Of a DNA stretch of 64,000 bases, positions 25,526 through 34,856 are shown piece by piece. Under the pieces are notes generated by a model. That model made no database searches and had not been told where the DNA came from. It saw only the letters and a list, made by a program, of their open reading frames with translations. The stretch is from Actinomadura pelletieri DSM 43383 (lineage in GTDB: Bacteria > Actinomycetota > Actinomycetes > Streptosporangiales > Streptosporangiaceae). The stretch spans positions 496,001 through 560,000 of the forward strand of contig NZ_RBWU01000006.1 of assembly GCF_003634705.1 (NCBI RefSeq), in the 5' to 3' direction. The position numbers and the translations under genes are program-made. Each line of letters opens with the position of its first letter. Within the stretch, counting starts at the first letter, position 1.

Positions 25526-27010
25526 ATGAGGAGGACGGGCGGGGACGTACAGGCGCTCGCGCCCGCGCTGCCCGTGGTCGCCGGAGCCGCCATCAGCGCG
25601 TTGGTGGCGGCGGTCGTCCTGTCCGCCGTCGCCTGGGGACCGGGGTCCGGCGGAGCCGGCGCACAGCCCTCGGCGGGGGCGTCGAACGGACGGTCGGAGC
25701 CACCGGGGCCGCCGCTGCCGAGTCCCGCCGGGTCGCCCGTGCCGATCGACCCGCCCGGCTACTCGCCGACGGAACCGGTGATCCGCGGCTCGTTCGCCGA
25801 CCCGACCGTGATCAAGGTGGCGGGCAGGTACTTCGCGTACGGCACCAACAACCCGTCCGCGACGATGCCGGTCGCGACGGCACCGTCCCCCCTGGGGCCG
25901 TGGAAGATGTCGCCGGGCGACGGCCTCGCCCGGCTCCCCTCGTGGGCGACCGGGGGGCGGACGTGGGCGCCCGAGGTCGTCCCGCCCCGCGCCGGGTCGG
26001 GCCCGTACGTCCTGTACTTCTCGGCACGCCGCAAGGACAGCGACCACCAGTGCATCGGTGTCGCGACCGCGACGTCACCGGCGGGTCCGTTCATCCCGCA
26101 CGAGGGGGCGCCGCTGGTGTGCCCGCTGACGCTGGGCGGCGCGATCGACCCGGCCTCCTACATCGAGGCGGACGGCACGCGCTACCTGCTCTACAAGAGC
26201 GACGAGCTGAAGACCGCCGCGATCTACCTCGTGAAGCTGTCGCCGGACGGGCTGAGCCTGGCCGGTCTGCCGAAACGGATCATGGGTCGGAGCGCGAACG
26301 AGCCGGTGCTCGTGGAGGCTCCCGACCTGGTCCGGCGGGGCGGCAAATACGTGCTGCTCTACTCGTCCGGGTGGTACTTCAAGCCGAACTACCAGACCCG
26401 CTACGCGGTCGCGTCCTCGATCGAGGGTCCGTACGAGAAGGCGGCGTCGCCGCTCCAGTCGACCGACGGCTACCGGCGGACGGTCGAGGGTCCGGGCAGC
26501 GCGGACCTTCTCACCGACGAGAACGGCGACTACCTGGTCTTCCACGGCATCCTGGCCTACCGCGGCGGCTCCAGGGTGAACCGGGGGATGTACGTCGCCC
26601 GGCTCGGATGGGACGGTGCGCGGCCCGCCGTCCGGGGCGTCCCCGTACGGCACGAGGCGGAGCGGGCGCGGCTGAACGGCTGTGTGCCCGCGCGGGCGCG
26701 GCCGAAGGCGTCGGGCGGCCGGACGATCGGCCCGTTCACCCACGACGGCTGCCGCGTGGACGTGCCGGTGTTCGCACCCGCCGCCGGACGGTATTCGATC
26801 AGCACGCGGTACGCGAACAGAACGGGCCACGGCGCCGACCTGGAACTCGCGGTGAACGGGTCCGTCACGGGGTCGGTGTCGTTGCCCTCCACGGCACGGC
26901 CCGGATGGGCGTCCGCGACGGCGGGAGTGACCCTCACGGCCGGGTGGAACACCATCAGCCTGCGAAGGCTCGCCGGGCAGGCGGAACTCGACTTTCTCGA
27001 CCTTCGGTGA
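25526..27010 (+). CDS. Secreted or membrane-anchored GH43-type glycosidase with C-terminal CBM-like domain
   Basis: 494 residues. An N-terminal hydrophobic signal/anchor (about 12-40) and a Pro-rich linker lead to a five-bladed propeller hydrolase domain. SFADPTVIKVAGRYFAYGT carries the catalytic-base Asp, WAPEVVP follows, and VEAPDLVRRGGKYVLLYSS probably supplies the acid. Residues about 370-494 resemble a carbohydrate-binding beta-sandwich. GH43 enzymes cleave arabinofuranosyl, xylosyl and sometimes galactofuranosyl linkages. Its place beside a galactofuranose operon suggests wall-galactan or arabinan turnover, which is inference. It converges on the next gene with a 6-nt gap. Confidence 0.85.
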   Translation: MRRTGGDVQALAPALPVVAGAAISALVAAVVLSAVAWGPGSGGAGAQPSAGASNGRSEPPGPPLPSPAGSPVPIDPPGYSPTEPVIRGSFADPTVIKVAGRYFAYGTNNPSATMPVATAPSPLGPWKMSPGDGLARLPSWATGGRTWAPEVVPPRAGSGPYVLYFSARRKDSDHQCIGVATATSPAGPFIPHEGAPLVCPLTLGGAIDPASYIEADGTRYLLYKSDELKTAAIYLVKLSPDGLSLAGLPKRIMGRSANEPVLVEAPDLVRRGGKYVLLYSSGWYFKPNYQTRYAVASSIEGPYEKAASPLQSTDGYRRTVEGPGSADLLTDENGDYLVFHGILAYRGGSRVNRGMYVARLGWDGARPAVRGVPVRHEAERARLNGCVPARARPKASGGRTIGPFTHDGCRVDVPVFAPAAGRYSISTRYANRTGHGADLELAVNGSVTGSVSLPSTARPGWASATAGVTLTAGWNTISLRRLAGQAELDFLDLR

Positions 27011-27016
27011 GCGCGG

Positions 27017-28051
27017 TCAGGCCGGGTCTTCGGTCCTGGTGGTGGAACCGCCTGGGACGACGGCGGGAACGGGAACGTCGACGCCGACCTCGCGGAGTAG
27101 TGCCGCGGTGGGTCTCGGGCGACCGAACAGCCCCGCCCTGATACCGCGGAGCATGGCTCGACCCAGCCTCGCCCGGTTCGAAGAGCCGGCGAAGGTGCGG
27201 GCCCACCGCCGCAGAGTGGATCCGGTGTAGAGGACGCGCTCCGCCGGAGCCAGGCCCGAACTCCTGCTGAACAGCCAGATCTTGTTACGGACCTCGTAGA
27301 AGAAGCGCTCGCCCGGGTCGGCGTCCGCCCCTCCGAACCGCTCGGTCTTGTGGACCGCGACGCTGGCCGGACAGAGCAGCCCACGGCGACCGCGCAGCAG
27401 CCGGGTCGTGAACTCGAAGTCGTCGTTCCAGAGGAAGTAGTCGGCGACCGGGAGCCCGCACTCTCGGACGACTGCCGCGTCGACCAGTACGGACACGAAG
27501 GACGCGGAACGGATCGGCACGCACCCCGCGGCACGCGCGATCCGTGACTCGACCGGCGTCGGTCGCGGCTTCGGACGCGGCGTGTTCATCGGATGATCGC
27601 GGCCGTCGGTCCATACGACCCGTCCGGCGACCAGCGCGGGCGGCCCGTCGGCACTGGTCGTGGCCTGCTTTCGCGCGGCCAGCAGCGCTTCGAGTGCCCC
27701 CGGTTCGGGGACCGTGTCGTCGTCCAGGAGCCAGAGGAGATCGGCGTCGCGTTCGGACGCGTCGGCGTCGGAGTCGGCGTCACCGTCCAGCGCACGCGCC
27801 ATGCCCGCGCTGAACCCGCCCGCACCGCCGATGTTGCGCGGCAGCGTCAACAGGTCGACGTTCGGGAATCGGGCGGTGACCATCTCGGTGGTGCCGTCCG
27901 CGGAGGCGTTGTCGACGACGATGACCCGGTTCGGGGTGCGCGTCTGTGCGCCGAGCGCGGTCAGCGCCTCGTCCAGGAGTTCGCGCCGCTCGTAGGTGAC
28001 GACGACCGCCGTGACGTGTTCGCCGCCGAGGACTCCCGGATCCGGGCTCAC
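27017..28051 (-). CDS. GlfT1-like family 2 glycosyltransferase
   Basis: 344 residues, GTG start. AVVVTYERRELLDEAL opens the GT-A domain. RNIGGAGGFSAGMARAL and LLWLLDDDTVPEPG are very like the galactofuranosyl initiating transferase GlfT1, including the LLDDD metal site. FLWNDDFEFTTRL supplies the acceptor-side acidic pair. GlfT1 adds the first galactofuranose residues to the lipid-linked primer. The GTGA at 28048-28051 overlaps the stop of the upstream gene, so this is the last gene of a three-gene minus-strand operon divergent from glf-glfT2. A rhamnosyltransferase is the main alternative. Confidence 0.8.
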   Translation of the reverse strand: MSPDPGVLGGEHVTAVVVTYERRELLDEALTALGAQTRTPNRVIVVDNASADGTTEMVTARFPNVDLLTLPRNIGGAGGFSAGMARALDGDADSDADASERDADLLWLLDDDTVPEPGALEALLAARKQATTSADGPPALVAGRVVWTDGRDHPMNTPRPKPRPTPVESRIARAAGCVPIRSASFVSVLVDAAVVRECGLPVADYFLWNDDFEFTTRLLRGRRGLLCPASVAVHKTERFGGADADPGERFFYEVRNKIWLFSRSSGLAPAERVLYTGSTLRRWARTFAGSSNRARLGRAMLRGIRAGLFGRPRPTAALLREVGVDVPVPAVVPGGSTTRTEDPA

Positions 28052-29244
28052 GGGTTTCGCCTGCCCGTGGCGCGCCGTACGGCCCGTTGGAGCGCCGGTG
28101 GGTGAGACGCGGACACCTCCAGAAGCCGTTGCAGGTTGTCGCGGACGTCGGCCATCTCGCTGTGCAGGTGCGCGAGCCCGATGCGTTCGTGCGCCAGCGT
28201 CAACTCTTTCAGCAGATGCGCCGCGACCTCGATGGACGCGGTCGCGATCAGCTCGTCGGAGACATCGCCCGGCAGCGTGCCGGAGCCCGGCTCACCGGAC
28301 GTCGTCAGCTCGTCGAGGTCTCCGCGTATGTCATAGCCGCTGGTCCTCAGGGAGTCGGCGAGTTCCCGAGTGCGCGAGGCCGCCCACTCCACATGCCGCG
28401 CCGGCAGCCCCATCGGCCTGCGGTCGGTTCCGGTGAGCCCCTGTTTCATGAGGTACTCGCCGACAATGCGTTCGTAGTCGTCGCCCAGCGCCGGTCCGAT
28501 TCGCTCGTTCAGCCGGCGCAGCAACTCCGCCTCGACCGCCGACAGCGGCTCGTCCGCGGGGATCCCCTCGACGTCGCACGCCTCGGCGTCCACGCCGATC
28601 AGGTCGCGCAGGCGGTTCCACAGAAGACCGTGGCCGCCGCCGGGCGCGGGCAGGGTGAGCACGTGGACGCGCTCCTTCGGGACGGCGGACTCCCACGTCC
28701 GGAGAACCCGGACCGGGTCGTGCAGCCCCCAGAACATCGGGCCGTACGGCTCCGGAGCGTCGATGCCGTGGGCGACGAGGTCGTCCACGAACCGCTCGAA
28801 CGTGATCGTGTGGGCGTGCCGGACCTGCTCCTGCCAGTCCAGGATGAGCTGCCAACCGAGGTCGCGGGTGGCGAACACCACGTGCACCTCGGCCGGTTCC
28901 AGCGCCGCAACGGCCCGCCTGGCCTGCTGCTCGGTGACCCCGCCGAGAAGACCTTGGGAGAAGACCACGGTGCGGTCGTCCCACGCGCGGGCACGCTCGA
29001 CCATTCGCGTCCACGCGCCGTCCCAGTCCGGTTCGCGCCGCCCGCCCCAGCTCATCTCCCGAAGATCCATGACGGCGCCGAAGTGCTCCTGCGGACCGGC
29101 GACGGGATAGCAGACGCCGACATCGGCGAGACGCCGCCGGTTCTCCCACAGGGCCCGGTGCAGGAACGCCGCGTCCGCCGTGGGCGCCCCCACATGGAGG
29201 TAGACGGACTTTCCGGACGCCGACCGCGTCATCGGCGCGCTCAC
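28048..29244 (-). CDS. Sulfotransferase-like protein with degenerate PAPS loop
   Basis: 398 residues. The GTG at 29244 overlaps the previous stop by 4 nt; ATG 29232 is an alternative. It is a paralogue of the next upstream gene: same opening (VYLHVGAPTADAAFLHRALWE against VFLHVGAAKSGTTFLQHALW), same RARAWDDRTVVFSQ and FATRDLGWQLILDWQE blocks. The 5'-phosphosulfate loop K-S-G-T-T is replaced by T-A-D-A-A, so the usual PAPS contacts are missing. It may have lost catalysis and serve as a partner, or use another donor. The C-terminal 60 residues are helical. Confidence 0.75.
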   Translation of the reverse strand: MSAPMTRSASGKSVYLHVGAPTADAAFLHRALWENRRRLADVGVCYPVAGPQEHFGAVMDLREMSWGGRREPDWDGAWTRMVERARAWDDRTVVFSQGLLGGVTEQQARRAVAALEPAEVHVVFATRDLGWQLILDWQEQVRHAHTITFERFVDDLVAHGIDAPEPYGPMFWGLHDPVRVLRTWESAVPKERVHVLTLPAPGGGHGLLWNRLRDLIGVDAEACDVEGIPADEPLSAVEAELLRRLNERIGPALGDDYERIVGEYLMKQGLTGTDRRPMGLPARHVEWAASRTRELADSLRTSGYDIRGDLDELTTSGEPGSGTLPGDVSDELIATASIEVAAHLLKELTLAHERIGLAHLHSEMADVRDNLQRLLEVSASHPPALQRAVRRATGRRNP

Positions 29245-30602
29245 CTCGCTCCCGTCTCGGCGTCGGATCGCACCATCCTGCCCTGCACCCTCCGATAGGC
29301 GCCGCGCAGCCGCCGCGCGGCGGGATAACGGTCGCCGGCGTTCCGCGCCGCCCACCGGATGAGCGGCACGGTGTTGTCCGCGAGCCTTCCGGTGGTCTCC
29401 ACGAGGTCGGTGGAGTCCCTGCGCAGCAGGTCGATCCGGTCGCGAACCGGAGTCTGCGCGCCGGGCACGGCTCGGGTCTGCTCCTCTTTCTCCAGGATGC
29501 GCCGCAGCAGCGCCGAGATGGCGGTGACACCGGCGTCCGCCATCTCCGTCCAGCGTGCCTCGTCGGGCGGGGGCGCGGGCACGGTCCCCAGGGCGGGACC
29601 GGATGCGGCCATGGGCATCAGCTCGTACAGGTCGCCCACGACGTGGTAGCCCGCGGCCCGCAGTCCCTCCGCCATCTCGATGGCCCGTTCGGTCGCCCAC
29701 GGAACATGCTCGGCGGGCAACTCGATCCGGAGCGGTGACGGCCGCGCCACGAGCACCTCCTGGGCGAGGAAGAGCTTGACGTCGTCGTTGTAGGCGTGCC
29801 AGCCGATCCGGTCATCGAGCGCGTCGTTCAACCGCAGCAGGAACTGCGTCTCAGGGAGACCGAGTGAGGAGTTCGCGAACGTGGCGGACAGGTCGAACTC
29901 GTCCGGGACGAGGCCGGTGACGGTGCAGAAACGCCGCCAGAGGACGTCGCGCGGAGCGCCGGGCGGGGGCAGCGTCACGACATGGACGCGTTCGGGCGGC
30001 AGGTCCGCGCCCCAACGCCCGAGGACGGCGACCGGGTCCTGGAGTCCCCAGAACAGCCGGGCGCTTTCGAACATGCGCCAGTTCTGCTGCCGTAGGGCCG
30101 TGACGAACTCGGTGAACGACGTGGTGAACCGGTTCTTGACGTCCTCCTGCCAATGCGCCGGGATCTGCCGCCCGAGGTCACGCACGGTGAAGATCACATG
30201 AACATCGGCGAAATCGAGGTCGCTCATGGCCTGCCGGACGTACTCGCGTCGGGCGGGCGCGAACAGTTCCTGGGAAATGATCACGCTTCCGGTCCAGTCG
30301 CGGGCCTCCTCGACCAATGCCCGCCACGCCCCGTGGTTCCGCGGATCGGACGCGCCGGAGAAGAACGTTCCGCGGAGGTCGAACGCCGCCCTGACATGGG
30401 CGGCGATGTCCTTACCCGGAAAAAGGACGCCGCGCTCCCGCAACCGGTCGCGGTTGTGCCACAGCGCGTGCTGGAGGAACGTCGTGCCGCTCTTCGCGGC
30501 CCCGACATGCAGAAAGACCGTGGGACGCGCCCCGTGCGCCGAACTGCGCGCCGGACCGTGCGCCGGACCGCGCGCCGCGCTGATGGAAGGAGATGGGGTC
30601 AC
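29241..30602 (-). CDS. Sulfotransferase-family protein (P-loop intact)
   Basis: About 453 residues. The phosphosulfate loop VFLHVGAAKSGTTFLQ lies near residue 30 and the 3'-phosphate region FTVRDLGRQIPAHWQEDVK follows near 145, the two PAPS-binding blocks of the sulfotransferase fold. GTG 30602 is preferred (AGGGAT upstream); a TTG at 30635 would extend it by 11 residues but lacks a spaced ribosome site. It is the first gene of a three-gene operon with the degenerate paralogue and the GlfT1-like transferase, and is divergent from glf. The acceptor is unknown; a cell-surface glycan is likely from context. Confidence 0.8.
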   Translation of the reverse strand: MTPSPSISAARGPAHGPARSSAHGARPTVFLHVGAAKSGTTFLQHALWHNRDRLRERGVLFPGKDIAAHVRAAFDLRGTFFSGASDPRNHGAWRALVEEARDWTGSVIISQELFAPARREYVRQAMSDLDFADVHVIFTVRDLGRQIPAHWQEDVKNRFTTSFTEFVTALRQQNWRMFESARLFWGLQDPVAVLGRWGADLPPERVHVVTLPPPGAPRDVLWRRFCTVTGLVPDEFDLSATFANSSLGLPETQFLLRLNDALDDRIGWHAYNDDVKLFLAQEVLVARPSPLRIELPAEHVPWATERAIEMAEGLRAAGYHVVGDLYELMPMAASGPALGTVPAPPPDEARWTEMADAGVTAISALLRRILEKEEQTRAVPGAQTPVRDRIDLLRRDSTDLVETTGRLADNTVPLIRWAARNAGDRYPAARRLRGAYRRVQGRMVRSDAETGAR

Positions 30603-30733
30603 CGCGATCCCTGGAACTGCGCCGCTACCGATCAAACCCCGGGTATCTTAGCCGCATCGGTATCTAGGGATCGGCCGGCGCCGGGTGCGCGGCCGGGTCC
30701 TCCGCTCCCCCCGCATGGGATGGACGCCGTCCA

Positions 30734-31939
30734 GTGAATATTGATCTCGTGGTGGTCGGTTCCGGTTTCTTCGGACTCACGGTCGCCGAACGGTGCGCGG
30801 CCGAACTCGGCCTGCGCGTGCTGGTGCTCGAACGGCGAGAACACATCGGCGGGAACGCCTACAGCGAGACCGAGCCGGTGACGGGCATCGAAATCCACCG
30901 CTACGGCGCGCATCTGTTTCACACGTCCAACGAGCGGGTGTGGGAGTACGCGAATCGGTTCACCGCCTTCACCGAGTACCGGCACCGCGTGTACTCCACG
31001 TTCAAGGGCCGCGTGTATTCGATGCCGATCAACCTTGGGACGATCTGCGAGTACTTCGGCCGGGTCTTCACACCGGACGAGGCGCGTGCGCTGATCGCCG
31101 GGCAGGCGGCGGAGGTGACGGCTCCGACCAACCTGGAGGAGAAGGCGATCTCGCTGGTCGGTCGTCCGCTGTACGAGGCGTTCATCCGCGGGTACACCGC
31201 GAAACAATGGCAGACCGACCCGCGCGAACTGCCGGCGGAGATCATCACTCGGCTGCCGGTGCGGTACACCTTCGACAACCGCTACTTCGACGACACCCAT
31301 GAGGGCCTCCCCGTCGACGGGTACACGGCCTGGCTGGAGCGGATGGCCGACCACCCGAATATCGAGGTCCGGCTGAACACCGACTTCTTCGACGTGCGCG
31401 ACGACGTGGTCGGCGACGTTCCCGTCGTCTACACCGGGCCACTGGATCGCTATTTCGACTACGTGGAGGGCGAACTCGGCTGGCGCACCCTGGACTTCGA
31501 GACGGAGATCGTGCCGACCGGCGACTTCCAGGGCACCCCGGTCATGAACTACGCCGACGAAGACGTTCCGTACACCCGGATCCACGAGTTCCGCCACTTC
31601 CACCCCGAGCGTTCCGGCTACCCGTCCGACAAAACGGTGATCGTGCGGGAGTTCTCCCGGGCCGCCGTCCGTGGCGACGAGCCGTACTACCCGGTCAACA
31701 CCGCCCGCGACCGCGCTCGCCTGCTCGCCTACCGCGAACTCGCGGCGCGCGAGAACGGTGTGCTGTTCGGCGGGCGGCTCGGCACCTACAAGTACCTCGA
31801 CATGCACATGGCGATCGCGAGCGCGCTCGGCATGGTCGACAACAGGCTGCGTCCCCGTTTCAGCGAGGGGGCGCGGTCGACGAACGGTGGCCTCAGGGCG
31901 GCGTCGCCCCAGAAGCAACACGGAGGTGTGGACGAGTGA
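30734..31939 (+). CDS. glf: UDP-galactopyranose mutase
   Basis: 401 residues from GTG. FAD-binding Rossmann motif VVVGSGFFGLTVAERCA at the N-terminus, then ERREHIGGNAYSE, RYGAHLFHTSNERVWEY, FIRGYTAKQW, LPVRYTFDNRYFDD and GRLGTYKYLDMHMAI, all characteristic of Glf. Converts UDP-galactopyranose to UDP-galactofuranose in the cytosol, supplying the transferases next to it. First gene of an eight-gene plus-strand operon; the GTGA overlap at its stop couples it to glfT2. Confidence 0.97.
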   Translation: MNIDLVVVGSGFFGLTVAERCAAELGLRVLVLERREHIGGNAYSETEPVTGIEIHRYGAHLFHTSNERVWEYANRFTAFTEYRHRVYSTFKGRVYSMPINLGTICEYFGRVFTPDEARALIAGQAAEVTAPTNLEEKAISLVGRPLYEAFIRGYTAKQWQTDPRELPAEIITRLPVRYTFDNRYFDDTHEGLPVDGYTAWLERMADHPNIEVRLNTDFFDVRDDVVGDVPVVYTGPLDRYFDYVEGELGWRTLDFETEIVPTGDFQGTPVMNYADEDVPYTRIHEFRHFHPERSGYPSDKTVIVREFSRAAVRGDEPYYPVNTARDRARLLAYRELAARENGVLFGGRLGTYKYLDMHMAIASALGMVDNRLRPRFSEGARSTNGGLRAASPQKQHGGVDE

Positions 31940-33987
31940 GCCGATCCGCCGATGCGGCCGAGCCGGATGGTGCCGCCACCGCAGATCTACGCGTTCTGCA
32001 GCGGGTCGTGATGCCCGTGGACCGCGACCTGGACGTGCTCAAGCTGTACGTCGAGGGCGAGATCGCCCGGGGCGCGGAGGCCTTCGCCGCCGAGGCCGCC
32101 GTCGAGGCGGGTCTGCTCTCCGGCCTCGCCGAGAACGTGGGCCGGCGCAGTGTCGTCGTGCCGGTGGGCCGGCGGGTGTCGTTCGCCACCTACTTCAACG
32201 CGTTCCCGGCCAGCTACTGGCGGCGCTGGACGACGGTGGAGGAGGTGACCCTGCGGGTTCGGCTGCGCGGACAGGCCACGGTGATCGTCTACCGGTCCAG
32301 CGCGAAGGGCCACATCCAGCGCGTCGACTCCATCCGGATCGACTCGGCGGAGCCCCGCGAGGAGACGGTGCGGCTGCCCCTGCGCCCGTTCATCGACGGT
32401 GGCTGGTACTGGATGGACATCCTCGCCGGTGAGGAGGACGCCGTCCTGGAGCGGGCCGACTGGTGCGCCGACGTGAGCGCGACCGGTCCCGTCCGGCAGG
32501 GACGGGTCAGCCTGGGCATCACGACGTTCAACCGGCCGCGCTTCTGCGTCGACCAGCTCGTGGCGCTCGGTCGGGCCCCCGAGGTGCTGGAGGTCGTGGA
32601 CGACATCTACGTCGTCGACCAGGGCACGCAGCGGGTCCGCGACGACGAGGACTTCGCGCTGGCGGCGGAGGCGCTGGGGCCACGGCTTCGCGTCATCGAG
32701 CAGGGCAACCTCGGCGGGTCGGGCGGTTTCTCCAGGGCGATGGACGAGACGGTCAGGGCAGGGAAGAGCGACTACGTCCTCCTGCTCGACGACGACGTCG
32801 TCACCGAGACCGAGGGCGTGCTGCGCGCGGTCGCCTTCGGTGACTTCGCCCGCACACCGACGATCGTGGGCGGGCATATGTTCAACCTGTTCGTCCGTTC
32901 GCAGTTGCACGCCTACGGCGAGACCATCGGACGGTACCGCTGGTGGTGGGAAGAGGCTCCGCACACCAGGCGGGAACACGACTTCGCCGTCCCGGCGAGC
33001 CCGGTCGTGGCCCCGAACCGGCGCGCCAAGACCAGCTCCGGAAGCCTGCGGGAGACGAAGTGGCTGCACCGGCGCGTGGACGTCGACTACAACGGCTGGT
33101 GGATGTGCCTCATCCCCACCGACGTGGTCCGTAAGGTCGGCCTGTCCATGCCGATGTTCATCAAGTGGGACGACGCCGAGTACTGCGTCCGCGCGGGCGA
33201 GGCGGGCTTCCCGACGGTCTCCCTCCCCGGGATGGCGGCCTGGCACGTCCCGTGGCAGGACAAGGACGACGGCATCGACTGGCAGGCGTACTTCCACGAG
33301 CGCAACCGGCTGGTCTCGGCGCTCCTGCACTCTCCGTACGAGCGAGGCGGCAACCTCCTCAAGGAGAGCTTCATCATCTCCGTGAAACACGCCCTGGCCA
33401 TGCAGTACTCCACCGCGGAGCTGATGCTGTCGGCGATAGAGGACGTGCTGACCGGGCCGGAGCACATGCACGACGGGCTCACCACGAAACTGCCTGAGAT
33501 CCTGGCGTTCCGGGCCGACTTCCCGGACGCGCGGAACCGTGTCAGCCACGAGGAGTTCCCGCAGGTGCGCAGGCGCAAGCCGCCGAGGCGGGGGCGCGGG
33601 TTCAAGCCACCGCGGGGGACGGCGAACGTGTTGGCGAGCGCGATGGTCGGCACCATGAAACAGCTCCGGCCCGTGGACGCGACCGCGCTCGACAACCCGC
33701 AGGCGGTCGTGCCGCACATCGACCGGCACTGGAGCCTGCTGGCCCAGTTGGACAGCGCGCTGGTCTCGTCCGCCGACGGCACGAAGGTGGCGTGGTACCG
33801 GCGCGACCCGGAGCGGTTCAGGACGTTGCTGAAGCGGACGTCGCTCCTCCACGCGCGGCTCAGCCGCGAATGGCCCGCGCTGAGTCGCCGCTACCGGGCG
33901 GCCATGGCGGAGGTGGCCTCGCCTGAGGCGTGGCGCGCGACGTTCGAAGCCTCGACTCCCGCCGATTCCGAGGACGCGCGGGGATGA
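31936..33987 (+). CDS. glfT2: Galactofuranosyltransferase GlfT2 (galactan polymerase)
   Basis: 683 residues; the mycobacterial enzyme is somewhat shorter. N-terminal beta-sandwich domain (about 20-190), then a GT-A domain starting LGITTFNRPRFCVDQL with QGNLGGSGGFSRAM, the metal site LLLDDDVV, and the catalytic FIKWDDAEYCVRAGEAG and WHVPWQDKD blocks of GlfT2. A C-terminal helical domain follows. GlfT2 builds the galactan chain with alternating beta-1,5 and beta-1,6 galactofuranose. GTG start overlaps the glf stop by 4 nt. The presence of a true GlfT2 implies a galactofuranan like that of mycolata. Confidence 0.95.
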   Translation: MSRSADAAEPDGAATADLRVLQRVVMPVDRDLDVLKLYVEGEIARGAEAFAAEAAVEAGLLSGLAENVGRRSVVVPVGRRVSFATYFNAFPASYWRRWTTVEEVTLRVRLRGQATVIVYRSSAKGHIQRVDSIRIDSAEPREETVRLPLRPFIDGGWYWMDILAGEEDAVLERADWCADVSATGPVRQGRVSLGITTFNRPRFCVDQLVALGRAPEVLEVVDDIYVVDQGTQRVRDDEDFALAAEALGPRLRVIEQGNLGGSGGFSRAMDETVRAGKSDYVLLLDDDVVTETEGVLRAVAFGDFARTPTIVGGHMFNLFVRSQLHAYGETIGRYRWWWEEAPHTRREHDFAVPASPVVAPNRRAKTSSGSLRETKWLHRRVDVDYNGWWMCLIPTDVVRKVGLSMPMFIKWDDAEYCVRAGEAGFPTVSLPGMAAWHVPWQDKDDGIDWQAYFHERNRLVSALLHSPYERGGNLLKESFIISVKHALAMQYSTAELMLSAIEDVLTGPEHMHDGLTTKLPEILAFRADFPDARNRVSHEEFPQVRRRKPPRRGRGFKPPRGTANVLASAMVGTMKQLRPVDATALDNPQAVVPHIDRHWSLLAQLDSALVSSADGTKVAWYRRDPERFRTLLKRTSLLHARLSREWPALSRRYRAAMAEVASPEAWRATFEASTPADSEDARG

Positions 33988-34853
33988 CGGTCACACCCAT
34001 CGGCGCGGACGCGGAACTCCGGCCGCCCGGGAACGACGGCGGGCTGCGTCAGACGTTCCGGAACAGGTACCTGATGCGGCTGCTGGTGCGCCGCGAACTG
34101 CGGGCCCGGTACAAGGGGTCGCTGCTGGGCCTCGGCTGGTCGTACGTACGGCCGGCGGTGCACTTCGCCGTCTACTACTACGTCATCGGCGTCTTCCTCG
34201 GCATGGACACCCAGATCGAGCACTTCGCGGTCTACCTGTTCTCCGGCATGGTGCTGATCAACCTGTTCACCGAGACGCTGCATTCCGCGACCCGTTCGGT
34301 GACGAACAACGCCGCGCTGGTCCGGAAGGTGTTCCTGCCCCGGGAGCTCTTCCCGACGGCGTCGGCGCTGGTGTCACTGGTGCATTTCCTGCCCGGAATG
34401 ACGATCCTTCTCGGCGCGACCGTCGCGACCGGGTGGCGACCGTCGCCGCAGGCCCTCGCCGCGGCCGTGTGCGGGTTCGCGATCATCGCCGTTCTCGGGC
34501 TGGGCCTCGGGCTGCTGTGCGCGGCCGTCAACGTGTTCGTCCGTGACCTGGAGCAGGGCGTGGACATCGCGATGATCGTCATCACCTGGTCGGCGCCGAT
34601 GATCTACCCGTGGACGCACGTCCGGGAGCATGCGCCGGGCTGGGTCCTGGACGTGTACCTCGCCAACCCGCTCGTCAGCGCCGTGTCCCTGTTCCAGCGG
34701 GCCTTCTGGTTCCCCGGAACCGGTGGCGGCTTCACGTTTCCCCCGGATCTGTACGTCCGAGCCGGTGTTTCCATGGCCGTCAGCATTCTGGTGTTCGCCA
34801 CAGGTCGCGCGGCGTTCGCGCGGATGCAGAAGCGTTTCGCGCAGGAGTTGTAG
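33984..34853 (+). CDS. wzm: Polysaccharide ABC exporter permease (Wzm family)
   Basis: 289 residues. The N-terminal cytoplasmic part is followed by six membrane helices of the ABC-2 type. The motif LLVRRELRARYKGSLLGLGW before the first helix is typical of Wzm/TagG permeases. ATGA overlap with glfT2. With the next gene it should flip or export the lipid-linked galactan; in mycobacteria the Wzm-Wzt pair sits next to glfT1 and exports the galactan precursor. Confidence 0.93.
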   Translation: MTVTPIGADAELRPPGNDGGLRQTFRNRYLMRLLVRRELRARYKGSLLGLGWSYVRPAVHFAVYYYVIGVFLGMDTQIEHFAVYLFSGMVLINLFTETLHSATRSVTNNAALVRKVFLPRELFPTASALVSLVHFLPGMTILLGATVATGWRPSPQALAAAVCGFAIIAVLGLGLGLLCAAVNVFVRDLEQGVDIAMIVITWSAPMIYPWTHVREHAPGWVLDVYLANPLVSAVSLFQRAFWFPGTGGGFTFPPDLYVRAGVSMAVSILVFATGRAAFARMQKRFAQEL

Positions 34854-34856
34854 CCG

